Shown here piece after piece: positions 5,565-7,110 of a stretch of 7,110 nucleotides of DNA. The stretch spans positions 1-7,110 of the forward strand of contig RZYD01000122.1 in NCBI GenBank assembly GCA_009930445.1, given 5' to 3'. The stretch comes from Bacteroidia bacterium (lineage in GTDB: Bacteria > Bacteroidota > Bacteroidia > Bacteroidales > BM520). Position numbers and translations under genes: made by a program. The notes beneath the pieces are model-generated. The model saw only the letters and a list, made by a program, of their open reading frames with translations. It was not told the origin of the DNA and ran no database searches. Numbering within the stretch: the stretch's first letter is position 1; every line of letters begins with the position of its first letter.

Positions 5565-6384
5565 AAGAACCCTAACCGGAGCAGTTTATGGGGTAATTAT
5601 GCTCGCGGTTATGTTCTCAGGCGCTAACCTTTCAGGAATTCTGCTGAGCATCGCGGTGCTGCTCAGTACCAACGAACTCCTTATATTGCATGCGGTAAAA
5701 AAACAATCACCCGCATACTTCACCATCATGAGCCTGAATTTGCTTACGTATGCGCTGGTGGTAACAACAATTCATGGACTTACCCCGGAATCGCTTCTCG
5801 TTCTGCTGTTGCCTGTACCGTGGATTATTGGCAGTATTACTTTGTTAACCCAAAAGGAAAATCAGATTTCAACCCTTTTGGTGGGCTTGGTAAGCCTGGT
5901 ATTTATTGCCGGGCCTTTTGCATTCCTCCACTATTTCTTTATATTCTCGTCCATCGTCGGGCTGCCCCCTTTTGCCATACCTGTTGCCTTTTTGCTCTTT
6001 CTATGGGCTAACGATACCTTTGCCTTCTTTATCGGTAAAAAATGGGGATCAACCCCTCTTTTACCCCGTGTATCACCGAAAAAAACCGTGGAAGGCACCC
6101 TGGGGGGGTTGAGTTGTGCAGGATTAACAGGGATCGCGGTCTGGGCAGTCTTCCAAAAACCCGGTTTACCTTTTTGGGTCCTTCTGGCCCTGCTTACCGC
6201 CGGAAGTGCAACCCTTGGCGACCTGACGGAATCGGCCATGAAACGCCGGCTTGGAATCAAGGATTCAGGGCACAGCCTGCCAGGTCATGGGGGATTCCTC
6301 GACCGGTTCGACAGCCTGTTTATGGCCGCTACTGTAATCGTTGTATTTTTGAAAATAATTCATTATTTTAACGTTCCTTTGTAA
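5548..6384 (+). CDS. cdsA: Phosphatidate cytidylyltransferase (CDP-diacylglycerol synthase)
   Basis: A 278-residue polytopic membrane enzyme that makes CDP-diacylglycerol from phosphatidic acid and CTP, the branch point for phosphatidylserine, phosphatidylethanolamine and phosphatidylglycerol. The full CDP-DAG synthase signature is present at 229-255: Ser229, Lys232-Arg233, Lys238-Asp239, Gly241, Leu244-Pro245, His247-Gly248-Gly249 and the closing Asp252-Arg253-Phe254-Asp255. Upstream are ANDTFAFFIGKKWG (154-167) and VSPKKTVEG (175-183), also typical. About seven to nine hydrophobic segments span the protein. The ATG at 5548 is preferred over an in-frame TTG at 5539, because KRTLTG then follows the start closely, as in relatives. 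The start lies inside the end of the DUF2007 gene (17-base overlap). psd follows after 15 bases, and the pair forms part of one pathway. Confidence 0.96.
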   Translation: MKPPGKRTLTGAVYGVIMLAVMFSGANLSGILLSIAVLLSTNELLILHAVKKQSPAYFTIMSLNLLTYALVVTTIHGLTPESLLVLLLPVPWIIGSITLLTQKENQISTLLVGLVSLVFIAGPFAFLHYFFIFSSIVGLPPFAIPVAFLLFLWANDTFAFFIGKKWGSTPLLPRVSPKKTVEGTLGGLSCAGLTGIAVWAVFQKPGLPFWVLLALLTAGSATLGDLTESAMKRRLGIKDSGHSLPGHGGFLDRFDSLFMAATVIVVFLKIIHYFNVPL

Positions 6385-6399
6385 CAGGGTTATAATCGT

Positions 6400-7056
6400 A
6401 TGAAAATTCACCGTCAGGGAATACTTCCCATTACACTGTTTTCTGCTCTACTGCTGCTGATTGCAGCGGCTATAAGCGCTGTTTTCTCCCTTGAAGACTG
6501 GATAATCCTTTTCATCTGGGTATCGACAGGAACACTTATCCTGCTCTTTTCCATGTTCTTCCGAATGCCAAACCGAAAAATGTATCGCGATCCGAATGCC
6601 ATTGTTAGCGCTGCCGACGGGAAAATTGTGGCCATTGAAAACGTTTACGAAAAAGAATTCTTAAAAGAAAACTGTATCGTTATCTCCGTCTTCATGAGCA
6701 TTTATAATATTCACGTGAATATTATTCCCATGCAGGGAAAAATAGAATATACTAAGCATCACCCGGGAAAAAACTATCCCGCAATAAATCCGAAATCCAG
6801 TGAATTGAACGAAATGTACTCCACCGTAATCCATGCTGAAAAATGCAGTATTCTCATCCGGCAAATTGCCGGAATCGCAGCACGACGTATCTATGTCTCG
6901 GTAAAAAAAGGCAACGAAGTAATGCAGGGTGATGAACTGGGGATAATAAAACTGGGATCTCGTGTGGATCTGTTTTTACCGGAAACAGCTAAAATTAATG
7001 TTTCATTGGGCGATAAAGTAAAAGCCGGACAAAGCGTTCTGGCCTGGCTCAGGTAA
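6400..7056 (+). CDS. psd: Phosphatidylserine decarboxylase proenzyme, short form
   Basis: A 218-residue pyruvoyl-dependent enzyme that decarboxylates phosphatidylserine to phosphatidylethanolamine. Two hydrophobic segments near the N-terminus (about 8-29 and 34-53) anchor it in the inner membrane, followed by FFRMPNR (53-59). Conserved blocks: SAADGK (70-75, with Asp73; the usual form is SPADGK), NIHVN (103-107, with His105), KHHPGKN (119-125), PKSSELNE (131-138) and LGSR (185-188). The proenzyme should cut itself between Gly186 and Ser187, turning Ser187 into the pyruvoyl group on a ~32-residue alpha chain. The GSR form, rather than GST of E. coli, fits the short bacterial/archaeal-type family. 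The C-terminus, ending GDKVKAGQSVLAWLR, is typical. It follows cdsA by 15 bases; phosphatidylserine synthase is not in the window. No Shine-Dalgarno sequence is seen. Confidence 0.95.
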   Translation: MKIHRQGILPITLFSALLLLIAAAISAVFSLEDWIILFIWVSTGTLILLFSMFFRMPNRKMYRDPNAIVSAADGKIVAIENVYEKEFLKENCIVISVFMSIYNIHVNIIPMQGKIEYTKHHPGKNYPAINPKSSELNEMYSTVIHAEKCSILIRQIAGIAARRIYVSVKKGNEVMQGDELGIIKLGSRVDLFLPETAKINVSLGDKVKAGQSVLAWLR

Positions 7057-7110
7057 TTACAAAATTTCCTTTACTGCCAATAAACCGGCAACTTCCCAGG
7101 TAACGGGAAC
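7057..7110 (-). CDS. Possible C-terminal end of a converging gene (runs off the right edge)
   Basis: On the reverse strand the last 54 bases read 17 sense codons (VPVTWEVAGLLAVKEIL) and then TAA at 7059-7057, immediately next to the psd stop. The codons and residues look like coding sequence, and tight convergent spacing is already seen at 1332-1335. The piece is too short to name a family, and an open stretch of this length can occur by chance. Confidence 0.35.
   Translation of the reverse strand, partial: VPVTWEVAGLLAVKEIL

Noticed and set aside
5931..6371. Overlapping open frames of about 109 codons on both strands inside cdsA.
   Set aside because: The cdsA frame carries the complete family signature; the other frames show no recognisable protein features.
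6348..6381. A possible psd promoter: TTTG (6348-6351), a 22-base gap, then TTccTTTG (6374-6381).
   Set aside because: The -7 element has a mismatch at the conserved A and lies inside the end of cdsA. With a 15-base gap between cdsA and psd, co-transcription explains expression more simply.
7070..7096. A short inverted repeat after psd (TGCC ... GGCA) as a terminator.
   Set aside because: The stem has only four pairs with an 8-base loop and no T-run, and it probably lies within the converging coding sequence.

Overview
The window looks like a chromosomal housekeeping region of a Bacteroidota bacterium, most likely order Bacteroidales. Three things point there. The proteins read like Bacteroidales versions of their families. 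Three genes have the Bacteroidota-type -7 promoter element TAnnTTTG just upstream, and no clear Shine-Dalgarno sequences are seen. The gene order (NUDIX / pyrE / SRPBCC / biotin ligase / rsfS / ftsH / LUD / DUF2007 / cdsA / psd) is also, from memory, a familiar one in that order. Nothing mobile is visible: no insertion sequence, CRISPR array, tRNA, rRNA or attachment site.

Layout. The left edge (1-273, minus strand) is the N-terminal part of a NUDIX-domain protein whose start codon lies only 7 bases from that of the divergent pyrE. pyrE (281-934) and a small SRPBCC/START-like gene (931-1335) form a two-gene unit with a 4-base ATGA overlap. It converges on a monofunctional biotin--protein ligase gene (birA, minus, 1332-2087), and the stop codons overlap. 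A 140-base divergent intergenic region (2088-2227) holds a TAccTTTG promoter for a long plus-strand cluster: rsfS (2228-2599), ftsH (2629-4656), a LUD-domain gene (4672-5310), a small DUF2007 gene with its own apparent promoter (5346-5564), cdsA (5548-6384) and psd (6400-7056). The last 54 bases probably hold the C-terminal end of a converging minus-strand gene. There is no gene-free stretch over 300 bases.

How the genes fit together. pyrE serves UMP synthesis. BirA attaches biotin to carboxylase carrier proteins such as acetyl-CoA carboxylase, so it feeds fatty-acid synthesis. RsfS silences ribosomes when nutrients are scarce. FtsH is the inner-membrane quality-control protease. CdsA makes CDP-diacylglycerol and Psd makes phosphatidylethanolamine, two steps of one phospholipid pathway; the step between them, phosphatidylserine synthase, is not in the window. 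The cluster therefore links translation control, membrane protein turnover and phospholipid synthesis.

I found no convincing undescribed system. The points most worth checking are modest. Two genes (pyrE and DUF2007) have a -7 element only 4-5 bases before the ATG, which predicts leaderless transcripts. The LUD protein has lost its conserved C-terminal motif without changing length. The biotin ligase has an atypical biotinyl-AMP loop.
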